A stretch of 59,273 nucleotides of DNA from Bifidobacterium breve (GTDB lineage: Bacteria > Actinomycetota > Acidimicrobiia > Acidimicrobiales > Ilumatobacteraceae), in NCBI GenBank assembly GCA_945862045.1, contig CAMAWR010000011.1, positions 1 to 59,273 on the forward strand, read 5' to 3'. A program made the position numbers and the translations under genes. The notes beneath the pieces are model-generated. The model had not been told where the DNA came from. It did not search any database and saw only the letters and a program-made list of their open reading frames with translations. This document shows, in pieces, positions 34,287-41,845 of this stretch (position 1 is the stretch's first letter; every line of letters starts with the position of its first letter).

Positions 34287-35738
34287 ATGCCGGCCATCGA
34301 CCTGATGTCCGGGTTCGTCGCAGAATTGCGGCGCGCCGGACTGCCCGTGAGCCTCACGGAGAACCTTGACGCCATGGAGGCGGTCAAAGTGATTCCGATC
34401 GAGGATCGTGATGCGTTCAAGTATGCACTCGGCGCCACCCTGGTAAAAAATTCGTCGCACTGGCGCGTCTTTGAAACGATTTTCGAGGTGTATTTTTCGC
34501 TGCGTGGTTCGCAGTACAACATCGTCGATCCGAGCGATGACCAGGCCGACGAGTTCTGGCGTGATGAACAGGATCAGGCGCAACAGGGGCAAGGTGAAGG
34601 CCGCGGTGCCGGCGGTGGTGGTCTCGAGGCGCTGACCCCAGAGGAACTCGCCAACATGTTGATGCGTGCACTCATGGCTGGTGACCAGGCGATGATGCGG
34701 GCCCTGGCCCGGCAATCCGTGGCTCGCTTCGCCGGAATGGAACCGGGCCGACCCGTCGGTGGCACGTACTACCTGTATCGCACCCTGCGCAATCTTGACC
34801 TTGACAACATGCTCGCCAAGTTGCTCGAAGCCGGAAAGCACACACCACAACGTGACACCAGCAATCTTGAGCAGCGACTTGCTAAGGACGAATACGAATC
34901 GCGCATCGAGCAATTCAAAAAAGAGGTCGAGGCCGAAATTCGTCGGCGACTGGTGGCGGATCGCGGGGCCGAGGCGATGGCCAAAACACTGCGCAAGCCC
35001 CTGCCAGAGGATGTGGAATTCATGCATGCCAGTCGGGAAGAAATGCAATCGCTGAAAAAAGCGCTGTTCCCACTGACTCGCAAACTCGCCGCACGCCTGA
35101 CGCGAAAACGTCGGCACGGTCGTAAAGGTGCGCTCGATTTTCGTAATACGGTGCGTCATTCGCTCAGTTACGGTGGCGTGCCGGCCGAGCCGAAATTCAA
35201 GTACCCACGCCCGGCCAAACCAGAACTCATGGTCATTGCCGACATCTCGGGCAGTGTCGCTGCGTTTGCGAGGTTCACGTTGATGCTGGTGTACGCGATG
35301 CAAAGCCAGTTCAGCAAGGTGCGATCGTTCGTCTTCATCGACGGCATCGACGAGGTGACCAAATACTTCAAGGCCACCGAAGACATCCAAGAAGCGATCC
35401 ACAAGGTGAACACCGAAGCCGATGTCGTGTGGGTGGACGGACACTCAGATTATGGGCATGCCCTCGAGGTGTTCTGGGAGCGTTACGGCAAAGACATCAA
35501 CCCCAAGACCACGGTGTTGTTGCTGGGTGATGCGCGCAACAACTATCACGCGTCGCAGAGTTGGGTCGTAAAAGAAATTCGCAAGCATGCCCGGCATGTG
35601 TACTGGTTGAACCCCGAGCCGCGATCGTATTGGAACACAGGTGATTCCATCGTCGGCGAATACGGCGGTCATACCGACGGCGTCTACGAATGTCGCAATT
35701 TGCGCCAACTTGAAGGCTTCGTCGAAAAACTGGTATGA
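34287..35738 (+). CDS. CoxE-like VWA domain protein
   Basis: A 483-residue VWA protein of the CoxE family. The N-terminal half is helical, with an acidic/Gln/Gly-rich linker at about 88-112. The C-terminal VWA domain begins near 312 and has the MIDAS DISGS (Asp319, Ser321, Ser323) and a GDARNN segment carrying the second Asp (415). It is partner of the MoxR ATPase encoded immediately upstream. Such pairs remodel or metallate target complexes. The stop overlaps the next gene by 4 bp. Confidence 0.87.
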   Translation: MPAIDLMSGFVAELRRAGLPVSLTENLDAMEAVKVIPIEDRDAFKYALGATLVKNSSHWRVFETIFEVYFSLRGSQYNIVDPSDDQADEFWRDEQDQAQQGQGEGRGAGGGGLEALTPEELANMLMRALMAGDQAMMRALARQSVARFAGMEPGRPVGGTYYLYRTLRNLDLDNMLAKLLEAGKHTPQRDTSNLEQRLAKDEYESRIEQFKKEVEAEIRRRLVADRGAEAMAKTLRKPLPEDVEFMHASREEMQSLKKALFPLTRKLAARLTRKRRHGRKGALDFRNTVRHSLSYGGVPAEPKFKYPRPAKPELMVIADISGSVAAFARFTLMLVYAMQSQFSKVRSFVFIDGIDEVTKYFKATEDIQEAIHKVNTEADVVWVDGHSDYGHALEVFWERYGKDINPKTTVLLLGDARNNYHASQSWVVKEIRKHARHVYWLNPEPRSYWNTGDSIVGEYGGHTDGVYECRNLRQLEGFVEKLV

Positions 35739-36379
35739 ACGACACCCGCGTGGTGCTCGTGCGCCATGGCGAATCCTTCGCCAATGCTGAGCGCTTCGTA
35801 GGGGGCCTGCGTACCTGTCGTGGTCTGACCGATTATGGCCGAGCGCAGGCGAGGGTGCTTGGTGAGCGGCTGGCGCGCACGAAGGAACTGACCGTCGACG
35901 CAGTGGTCTCCAGTTCGTATCCGCGGGCCCTGCAAACTGCCGAGATCATTTCGCCTTACATCGGGCATTCGGTGGTTGACGTGCGTGCCGCGTTCGGTGA
36001 GCACGATCCCGGTCCCGAATGTGATGGGCTGAAATTCGACGAGTTCGTCGCGCGCTACGGCCCCCCAGACTTCAATGCCGATCCGCACGCAGTCACCTTC
36101 CCCGGTGGCGAGACAATCGCCCAATTTCATGCGCGCATCATCGAGGCGTTTCGTGAACTGGAACGCGACTATCGCAACCAGACGGTGGTCGTCAGCTGTC
36201 ATGGAGGCACCATCGAAGGCTTGCTGCGCCACTGTTTGCAGACGCCATCAACGGGCCGGTTCGAGCTGTATGCAAAAAACTCTTCCATCACCGAATTGGT
36301 ACGGGCGCGCGAAAACGTCTGGCGCCTGGTGCGCTATAACGATCACGCTCACCTTGCTGACCTTCCTGATCTCGGGTAA
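35735..36379 (+). CDS. Histidine phosphatase family protein
   Basis: A 214-residue phosphoglycerate-mutase-like phosphatase. The phospho-acceptor motif RHGESFAN (His10), the proton donor Glu in the AAFGEHDPG region and the second catalytic His in VVSCHGGTIEGLL are all present. Substrates in this family range from sugar phosphates to nucleotides. Its ATG overlaps the CoxE-like stop (ATGA), so it is translated from the same message as MoxR and CoxE, and the lycopene cyclase starts 3 bp after it. The shared operon does not itself explain a common pathway. Confidence 0.85.
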   Translation: MNDTRVVLVRHGESFANAERFVGGLRTCRGLTDYGRAQARVLGERLARTKELTVDAVVSSSYPRALQTAEIISPYIGHSVVDVRAAFGEHDPGPECDGLKFDEFVARYGPPDFNADPHAVTFPGGETIAQFHARIIEAFRELERDYRNQTVVVSCHGGTIEGLLRHCLQTPSTGRFELYAKNSSITELVRARENVWRLVRYNDHAHLADLPDLG

Positions 36380-36382
36380 TCA

Positions 36383-37564
36383 ATGCGCCACGACATAGTC
36401 ATCGTCGGCGCTGGGCCCGCCGGCTTGTCGCTAGCCCACGGGCTGGTGTCGCGTGGGGTGGACGCGCTGATCGTGGCACCGAGTGGTGCCTGGCATGCCA
36501 CGTACGGTGGCTGGCGAGACGATGTCGCGTCGTGCGAGTTGGGGGCCCCACTCAACGCACTGGTGCGCGGAGCATGGTCGACGGTGCGCGTGGTTGGCCG
36601 TCAGGAACATCGTCTGGCGCGACCATATGTGGTGTTCGACAACGAGCGACTTCAAGCAAGTTTGGGTGCAGGCGTGCGCGTTCTTGACGACACCGTAACG
36701 GGTGTGCAGCACGATAACGACACCTCGAATGTCCACCTGCGTAGTGGTGGTGTGATACACGCCCGTCTGGTGATAGATGCAACCGGCGGCGGGTCGTTAC
36801 TCGCTCGTCGTGGCCAATCATCGGGTGCCCAGACGGCGTACGGTCTCGTCGTGGGCGATCAACCCGACGAAGTACCACGACGGGCCAAAGTTGAGGCTGA
36901 TGTTTTTACGCTGATGGATTGGAGCACACCTCCCACGTTCTTGTATGCCGCCCGATTCACCGACGGTCGGGTGCTTGTTGAAGAAACATCGTTGTATGCC
37001 GACCCGCCGCACGACATCGACAACCTGCGTGCACGGCTCACGCAGCGACTCGGCGTCGATGGTTCGGCGACTGCCCACCGCATCGAACGTGTCAATATCC
37101 CGATGGGTGCACCATTGCCAGTTCGTACGACACGCGTGGTGGGGTTCGGTGCTGCGGCTGGCTACACCCACCCGGTCACTGGCTACTCGGTGGCCGCGTC
37201 GCTACGCGCAACGCCACGGATCGCTGACGCCGTCTGTCAGAACCTTGCTCAGGGAAGGTTCGGTTCTGAATTGTCGCTCGCGGTGTGGGCAGCAGTGTGG
37301 CCTGCTGCGTACGTGCGCACCCGCGGCTGGCACGAGATGGGTTTGTCGGTGTTGCAGTCATTGCCACCCGAGTCGATCGGTGAATTCTTCGATGCATTCT
37401 TTAACCTGCCACCCGAACAATGGGGCGCCTATCTGCGCATCGACAGCGAACCGGTACTCGTTCGCCGGGCCATGCTCGGTGTGTTTCGTAACGTCAGGAA
37501 CGGTGTGCGACTCAGGTTGATGTCGTCGCCTGGCGCGCTGTTGCGAGCACTCGGCGCACGATAA
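36383..37564 (+). CDS. crtY: Lycopene cyclase, CrtL/CrtY family
   Basis: A 393-residue FAD/NAD(P)-binding cyclase. The nucleotide site is GAGPAGLSLAHGL near residue 8. QTAYGLVV, a FxxMDW motif, PTFLYA, VEETSLYADPP, IPMGAPLP and GAAAGYTHPVTGYSVAASLRA all match the plant/cyanobacterial CrtL-type fold. It would close the ends of lycopene to beta-type rings, giving beta-carotene and hence possibly retinal. No other carotenoid gene is in the window. It lies at the end of the MoxR-CoxE-phosphatase run and its 3' end overlaps SURF1 by 53 bp. Confidence 0.88.
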   Translation: MRHDIVIVGAGPAGLSLAHGLVSRGVDALIVAPSGAWHATYGGWRDDVASCELGAPLNALVRGAWSTVRVVGRQEHRLARPYVVFDNERLQASLGAGVRVLDDTVTGVQHDNDTSNVHLRSGGVIHARLVIDATGGGSLLARRGQSSGAQTAYGLVVGDQPDEVPRRAKVEADVFTLMDWSTPPTFLYAARFTDGRVLVEETSLYADPPHDIDNLRARLTQRLGVDGSATAHRIERVNIPMGAPLPVRTTRVVGFGAAAGYTHPVTGYSVAASLRATPRIADAVCQNLAQGRFGSELSLAVWAAVWPAAYVRTRGWHEMGLSVLQSLPPESIGEFFDAFFNLPPEQWGAYLRIDSEPVLVRRAMLGVFRNVRNGVRLRLMSSPGALLRALGAR

Positions 37565-38222
37565 TTACCCAAGCGACCACCGCACACAGGGCGAACACGA
37601 ACCACTGCACCGTGTACGACAGGTGTGACCCAATAGTGAGTTCAGGGTCGGCGATCCGTGACAACACGGGGGAGTCGGCTGGTTCGCTGGCGAAGAGATC
37701 GATGTACACGGGCAGTACCACGCCCGGTAGCTGGGCAGCGAGACGTTCAATGTCGATGCGCTGAATCTCGCGGAGTTCGCCGAGTGCTGCGTCACTCAAC
37801 TCGCCGCGCTGTCGTGGGGCCGCAACACGCACGCGACCGGCCACCGTCACACGGCCGACCGGCGGCATCGGCACGCTTTCGGACAGCGGTATGAAGCCAC
37901 GATTCACCAGCAGGATGCGACCGTCGTCGAGACGCAGCGCAGATATCGGGTCAACTCCGGCGCGACCATCCTGTGACAGGTTGACGAGCAAGAGGTCTTC
38001 GCCGGGCAAGTACTCACCTGACGCCACAAGTGGATACCACTCAAGGTTGGCAAGGTCTGGGCTGAGTGCTAGTAGCTCATCTGGTGACCGCGCTGCATCA
38101 GCGGCCCGAGCGCGCACGGCAGCGTTGAATGTGACACGTGCATCATGACGGCGCAATTGCCAAAAGCCGAGGCTTACCATGAGAGCAACGAGTACAACAG
38201 TCAACACATGGAGCCCGATCAT
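37512..38222 (-). CDS. SURF1 family protein (cytochrome oxidase assembly)
   Basis: A 236-residue protein with the SURF1 layout: an N-terminal helix (VLVALMVSLGFWQLRRHDAR), a soluble loop region with LLVNRGFIPL, and a second helix near the C-terminus (YTVQWFVFALCAVVAWVIIV). SURF1 assists haem-copper oxidase assembly in the membrane. Start is placed at ATG 38222. Longer versions would run into the divergent DCC gene. The last 18 codons lie antisense to the crtY end. No oxidase genes are visible nearby. Confidence 0.85.
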   Translation of the reverse strand: MIGLHVLTVVLVALMVSLGFWQLRRHDARVTFNAAVRARAADAARSPDELLALSPDLANLEWYPLVASGEYLPGEDLLLVNLSQDGRAGVDPISALRLDDGRILLVNRGFIPLSESVPMPPVGRVTVAGRVRVAAPRQRGELSDAALGELREIQRIDIERLAAQLPGVVLPVYIDLFASEPADSPVLSRIADPELTIGSHLSYTVQWFVFALCAVVAWVIIVRRVLATARQATTST

Positions 38223-38223
38223 C

Positions 38224-38619
38224 TTGAGTGACGACAGCACGCGCAACACGACCACCCCCACGCTAACGAAGCCGGTGCTGGTGTGGGACGGCGAGTGCGA
38301 TTTTTGCCGGGCGTGTGTTCGATTTTTGGCGCGGCGCACACGTCGACCAATGACCAGCGTGGCGTATCAGGATGCCGATCTTGCTGCACTCGGGCTGACT
38401 CGCGAACAATGTGCCGATGCCGTGCAATGGGTGAGTGCTGATGGCACGGTGCAGTCGGCCCATGTTGCGGTCGCTGCTTGCCTGCGTAACGCCAACAAGC
38501 CGTGGCCGCTCGCAGGGCTACTCATCAGTGCGCCAGGCGTCCGGCGTATTGCCTCGATTGTGTATCGCCGGGTCGCCGAACGGCGCCGCTGTGCCCTCCC
38601 GACGCCACCCGCCAGATGA
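38224..38619 (+). CDS. DCC-family thiol-disulfide oxidoreductase
   Basis: A 131-residue protein with the DCC signature VWDGECDFCRACVRF (Asp then CxxC), followed by RRPMTSVAYQDADLAALGLTREQC and ending in WPLAGLLISAPGVRRIASIVYRRVAERR. The family has a thioredoxin-like fold and unknown substrates. I start at TTG 38224, close to the divergent SURF1 start. An ATG at 38179 would overlap SURF1 and is less likely. The metX riboswitch transcript begins about 27 bp downstream. Confidence 0.72.
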   Translation: MSDDSTRNTTTPTLTKPVLVWDGECDFCRACVRFLARRTRRPMTSVAYQDADLAALGLTREQCADAVQWVSADGTVQSAHVAVAACLRNANKPWPLAGLLISAPGVRRIASIVYRRVAERRRCALPTPPAR

Positions 38620-38633
38620 ATTGGCGGCACCGC

Positions 38634-38639
38634 TAGCCT
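38634..38639 (+). promoter_or_regulatory. -10 element (TAGCCT) of the metX leader
   Basis: TAGCCT places the transcript start near 38646, just before the first helix of the riboswitch at 38650. This agrees with the predicted aptamer boundary. Confidence 0.55.
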
Positions 38640-38647
38640 CAAAGTTG

Positions 38648-38741
38648 CAACATCACGAGAGACCAAACGGTCCGGCAACCGGGAATCCACGGTGCCAAGT
38701 CACTTCGGTGGCGATGTGGTCCCGCCAGGGACAACGGACCG
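38648..38741 (+). promoter_or_regulatory. SAM riboswitch (SAM-I/SAM-IV clan, compact form) upstream of metX
   Basis: The leader contains the SAM-family core. P1 is ACATC/GATGT (38650-38654 with 38713-38717), followed by CACGAGAG. P2 is a 4 bp GACC/GGTC hairpin (38661-38672). P3 is GGCA-A-CC/GG-TGCC (38674-38696), with the hallmark GGCAACC and GGTGCCAAGT. P4 is a 3 bp CAC-TTCG-GTG hairpin (38701-38710). Downstream GTCCC/GGGAC (38719-38732) could be a P5 as in SAM-IV. Bases 38668-38674 are complementary to 38735-38741, and GGTCC also matches GGACC beside the metX SD, suggesting a translational switch. Confidence 0.82.
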
Positions 38742-38772
38742 CATGGTGGCACAACCGTCAGGACCATCAAAC

Positions 38773-39939
38773 ATGCAACGCACCGACTACCCCGCAACAG
38801 GAGCGTGGTCGCCCGCGCAGCCGGCGGGACGTCGACACTTTTTGTCGTTCGGTGAGCGTGCAGTTGCGTTGGATGTCGGCGCCACCCTGCGCGACGTTAT
38901 TGTCGCCTACGAAACCTGGGGCACGCTCAACGCCGATCAGTCGAATGCAATCCTCATCTGTCACGCTTGGACGGGGGACAGTCACGTCGCTGGTGCCGCC
39001 GGCGAAGGCCACCCCACGCCTGGTTGGTGGGAGGGTCTCGTTGGGCCAGGTCTGGCGATCGACACCGACGAGTGGTTCGTCGTGTGCAGCAATGTGCTCG
39101 GCGGCTGCCAAGGCACGACTGGCCCCGCATCGTTGCACCCCGATGATGGCGCACCGTACGGCTCACGATTTCCGGTCATCACGGTTCGCGACATGGTGCG
39201 TGCCCAGGTGCGGCTCGCCGATGAGCTAGGTGTGCGGCGTTGGCACTCGGTAATCGGCGGCTCGATGGGCGGCATGCAGGCGCTTGAGTGGGCGATTACG
39301 TATCCCGATCGTGTCGGCTCACTCGTTGCCATCGGCACATGTGCCCAGGCGACGGCCCAGCAGATTGCGTGGGGCTCGATCGGGCGTCGTGCGATTCGTC
39401 TCGACCCGCAATGGCGCGGTGGCAATTACTACGACGCAGCCGTGGGTAAGGGGCCATGGCAAGGGTTGGCGATCGCGCGCATGGTTGCACAAGTGACGTT
39501 CCGCAGTGACAACGCGTTCACCGAACGATTCGGCCGTGATCTCGCCGACATGGATGCAGAGAACAGCGGTATCGGGTTGTGGGACAAATTCGAAGTGGAG
39601 CGCTATCTCGACCACCATGGTGACCGTCTCATCCGACGCTTCGACACGAACAGTTACCTGCTCATCGGCAAAGCGATGGACCTGCATGATGTGGCCCGCG
39701 GGCGCGGCGGTCTCGAACGGGCGATGGCCAGAATCACTGCATCGACGCTGACGATCGGCATGTCCAGTGACATTTTGTATCCCGCCTATCAGCAGCGCCA
39801 AATTCGTGATTTGGTCACGCGCAATGGTGTGCGCACGGAGATGGTCGAGATTGAATCGCCGCACGGTCACGACGCATTCCTCATCGACCTACAGCAGGTT
39901 GGGCCGCCAATCACACGCTGGTTGCACGCCGTCGATTGA
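38773..39939 (+). CDS. metX: Homoserine O-acetyltransferase
   Basis: A 388-residue alpha/beta-hydrolase-fold acyltransferase that activates homoserine for methionine synthesis. RDVIVAYETWGTLN, CHAWTGDSH, the nucleophile elbow GGSMGGMQALEW and the late catalytic Asp/His in SSDILYP and SPHGHDAFL are present. Start is ATG 38773, with AGGA 38760-38763 as SD. A frame extending upstream runs through the riboswitch. Control by S-adenosylmethionine follows from the leader structure. Sequence alone does not exclude succinyl-CoA as donor, as known for some MetX relatives. Confidence 0.93.
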   Translation: MQRTDYPATGAWSPAQPAGRRHFLSFGERAVALDVGATLRDVIVAYETWGTLNADQSNAILICHAWTGDSHVAGAAGEGHPTPGWWEGLVGPGLAIDTDEWFVVCSNVLGGCQGTTGPASLHPDDGAPYGSRFPVITVRDMVRAQVRLADELGVRRWHSVIGGSMGGMQALEWAITYPDRVGSLVAIGTCAQATAQQIAWGSIGRRAIRLDPQWRGGNYYDAAVGKGPWQGLAIARMVAQVTFRSDNAFTERFGRDLADMDAENSGIGLWDKFEVERYLDHHGDRLIRRFDTNSYLLIGKAMDLHDVARGRGGLERAMARITASTLTIGMSSDILYPAYQQRQIRDLVTRNGVRTEMVEIESPHGHDAFLIDLQQVGPPITRWLHAVD

Positions 39940-39975
39940 TACACGCTTTATTGCAGGTCTACCCCGAAGCGTTCC

Positions 39976-40356
39976 TCAAGGCACCAGACGGTCGAGTAAG
40001 GGCACACAGCGGCTGCTTTGCGGCACCCGCAGTGTGGCACTTACGTCGTTCGTCGATCGCACTTCATAGAGACGACGATTCTTTTCGTCGATACTTACTG
40101 CCCCCACCACTTTCCACACACCGCGCAGTGCACTCGATTTTCGTGCGCGGGCAGATACGAGCAGTTCACTCGCATCCACTTTGACTTTTACGTCATGCCA
40201 TCGCAGACGTTGACCGGGGTCGTCTGAGTATTCCTGCATTCGGCATATGAACTTCACACCATCTTTTGATGCCCAGTGCGGCTCGAGACCCCAACCCACG
40301 TACGCCAGGAGACCGATCACCGCCATGAATGCCAAGCTGGAAAGCACATTCGACAT
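39976..40356 (-). CDS. Single-helix membrane-anchored protein, unidentified
   Basis: A 126-residue protein with one N-terminal hydrophobic segment (about residues 5-23) and a soluble domain that alternates charged and hydrophobic residues (KVKVDASELLVSARAR, RLYEVRSTNDVSATLRVP), suggesting beta-structure. There is one Cys in the domain and one near the C-terminus. I recognise no family. The start is ATG 40356, divergent from a small membrane-protein gene 17 bp away. Coding is supported by length and composition. Confidence 0.55.
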   Translation of the reverse strand: MSNVLSSLAFMAVIGLLAYVGWGLEPHWASKDGVKFICRMQEYSDDPGQRLRWHDVKVKVDASELLVSARARKSSALRGVWKVVGAVSIDEKNRRLYEVRSTNDVSATLRVPQSSRCVPLLDRLVP

Positions 40357-40361
40357 GCCAC

Positions 40362-40367
40362 TAGTTT
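40362..40367 (+). promoter_or_regulatory. Leaderless-type -10 (TAGTTT) of the 64-residue membrane gene
   Basis: TAGTTT ends 6 nt before ATG 40374, in the 17 bp divergent gap. Confidence 0.5.
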
Positions 40368-40373
40368 GGCAGC

Positions 40374-40568
40374 ATGGTGCTTGGTCTGGTGCTCATCATC
40401 GTTGGTGTGGCGCTGGTTGGTGTCACCCTGTGGTTTTGGCGCGGTGCGCGGGCCGATGACCCCGTACTTGGGCCGCTGGAAGTCATCGGTGACCGCCGCT
40501 TCAAAACTGCCGACGCCGAGACTCGCAAGGAAATGTTGCGAGAGGCGCGAACTACGGTAGAGCCGTGA
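40374..40568 (+). CDS. Small single-helix membrane protein, unidentified
   Basis: A 64-residue protein with a strongly hydrophobic N-terminal segment (VLGLVLIIVGVALVGVTLWFW, residues 2-22) followed by a charged cytoplasmic tail with a helical EAR pattern at the end. Its stop overlaps the start of the next gene by 4 bp, so both are likely made together. A TAGTTT hexamer just upstream supports an independent promoter. No family recognised. Confidence 0.6.
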   Translation: MVLGLVLIIVGVALVGVTLWFWRGARADDPVLGPLEVIGDRRFKTADAETRKEMLREARTTVEP

Positions 40569-40789
40569 GTTTTGACCCCCAAGCGATGATCGCACGCTTC
40601 AAGGAACGCGCTGGTGCGGTTCGCAAGCGTCCGCTCCCGCCGGTCGCCGGTGAGGAGCGTCAACAGTTCATCGCCCAGGCCAACACCGATTTTCAGGACT
40701 TCGCGATGATCGGCGATGCACAAGCGTCGCTGGATGACGGGATATTGACCTTGCGAATCGATCTTCGGCCTGCCGACAAGCGCCCGTAA
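40565..40789 (+). CDS. Small soluble protein, unidentified
   Basis: A 74-residue soluble protein starting at GTG 40565 (ATGA-like overlap GTGA with the preceding stop). The N-terminal half is basic (RFKERAGAVRKRP) and the C-terminal half reads like a short beta-hairpin, TDFQDFAMIGDAQASLDDGILTLRIDLR. No family recognised. Its coupling to a single-helix membrane protein suggests a pair in which one is membrane-bound. Confidence 0.55.
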   Translation: MSFDPQAMIARFKERAGAVRKRPLPPVAGEERQQFIAQANTDFQDFAMIGDAQASLDDGILTLRIDLRPADKRP

Positions 40790-40804
40790 GCAAGCACCAC
40801 CGAT

Positions 40805-41761
40805 ATGACGGCGGCCAGCAACACCGGTGCGCTCCATCGTCGCCGTGGGGCGCCAATCGTGGCAGTTGCGGTGGCGGTGATGGCCTGGGCGGTAGGACCG
40901 CTCTTTGTCTCGAGTCTCACGATTTCGTTGCCAACGATGGTGTTGTTTCGCCAACTCATCTGGCTGCCGGTGCTCTTCTTTTTGGCCCACACGGCTGGTG
41001 ATGGTTTCAATCGTCGTCATTTTACGGTGGCGTGGAAGCCGGGCATATTTTTTGGACTGTCGACCGCTATGGGCTTTGCTTCGTTTAAGGAAACCACCAT
41101 CGTCAATGCCACCCTCATCGGCAGTCTTACCCCGGCATTGTTGTTGTTACTCGCCCCCCGAATTCTCGGTGAGAAAATCACTGTTAAACGGTTGCTGTAT
41201 TCACTGGTTAGTTTCGGCGGGGTAGTTGCGATCGTGATCGGCGCCGACACCTCCAGCGGCAGTCAGCACGGGTTGATCGGCGACGCTTTGGCGTTCGGCA
41301 ATATGGCTGTGTGGACGATTTATTTCATCGCCGCCAAGCGTGCCCGTGACGAGGGCACCAATACGTGGTCATTTTTGACGGGGATTTGTCTCACCAACGT
41401 GCTGTTGGCAATTCCGTGGGCACTCATCGCCAGCGACGATCTCTTGGATGTGCAGCCCCGCGACTGGATGTTCTTGGTGCTGATGATGTTGATCCCCGGC
41501 ACGATCGGGCACTATCTCATGACATGGGCGCAGCGGTACCTCGACACCACCGCCTCTTCGTTGATCACGTTGGGTGGCCCCGTTGTTTCGACACTCCTGG
41601 CCTTTATTTTTCTCGACCAGAACATTGCCGTCATGCAGATGCTCGGTGGTGTCGTTGTGCTGTTGGGGTTAGGTGGTGTAATCGTCAGTGCCACCTCGGC
41701 GCGAGGCACGAAAAGCGACATAGCGGCGACTGCCGACCCGTTGCTAAACTCAAACCCGTAA
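40805..41761 (+). CDS. EamA/DMT-family membrane transporter
   Basis: A 318-residue drug/metabolite transporter with about ten hydrophobic segments in two EamA repeats. STAMGFASFKETTIVNATLIGSLTPALLLLLAPRILGEKITVKR in the first and SSLITLGGPVVSTLLAFIFLDQNIAVMQMLGGVVVLLGLGGV in the second are typical. Substrate is unknown; such proteins often export amino acids or metabolites. Its stop codon is 1 nt before the 5' end of tRNA-Gly(GCC), so tRNA processing must cut its message immediately downstream. Confidence 0.85.
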   Translation: MTAASNTGALHRRRGAPIVAVAVAVMAWAVGPLFVSSLTISLPTMVLFRQLIWLPVLFFLAHTAGDGFNRRHFTVAWKPGIFFGLSTAMGFASFKETTIVNATLIGSLTPALLLLLAPRILGEKITVKRLLYSLVSFGGVVAIVIGADTSSGSQHGLIGDALAFGNMAVWTIYFIAAKRARDEGTNTWSFLTGICLTNVLLAIPWALIASDDLLDVQPRDWMFLVLMMLIPGTIGHYLMTWAQRYLDTTASSLITLGGPVVSTLLAFIFLDQNIAVMQMLGGVVVLLGLGGVIVSATSARGTKSDIAATADPLLNSNP

Positions 41762-41762
41762 C

Positions 41763-41837
41763 GCGGACGTGGCTCAGTGGTAGAGCATCACCTTGCCAAG
41801 GTGAGGGTCGCGGGTTCGAATCCCGTCGTCCGCTCCA
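41763..41837 (+). tRNA. tRNA-Gly (anticodon GCC)
   Basis: Plus-strand cloverleaf. Acceptor GCGGACG/CGTCCGC, D-loop with AGTGGTAGA, anticodon loop TTGCCAA in a TCACC/GGTGA stem, T-arm CGGGT...with TTCGAAT loop. Discriminator T and encoded CCA (41835-41837). It decodes GGC and GGT. It is embedded between the EamA stop (1 nt gap) and the ModA start (8 nt gap). Confidence 0.97.
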
Positions 41838-41845
41838 TTCGGTTC

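Noticed and set aside
38692-38772. Longer metX start through the leader
   Set aside because: This frame passes through the riboswitch and has no homology; ATG 38773 has the SD and the family N-terminus.
41777-41845. Start of the ModA frame within tRNA-Gly(GCC)
   Set aside because: The translated tRNA sequence would precede a signal peptide. The lipoprotein signal begins after the tRNA.
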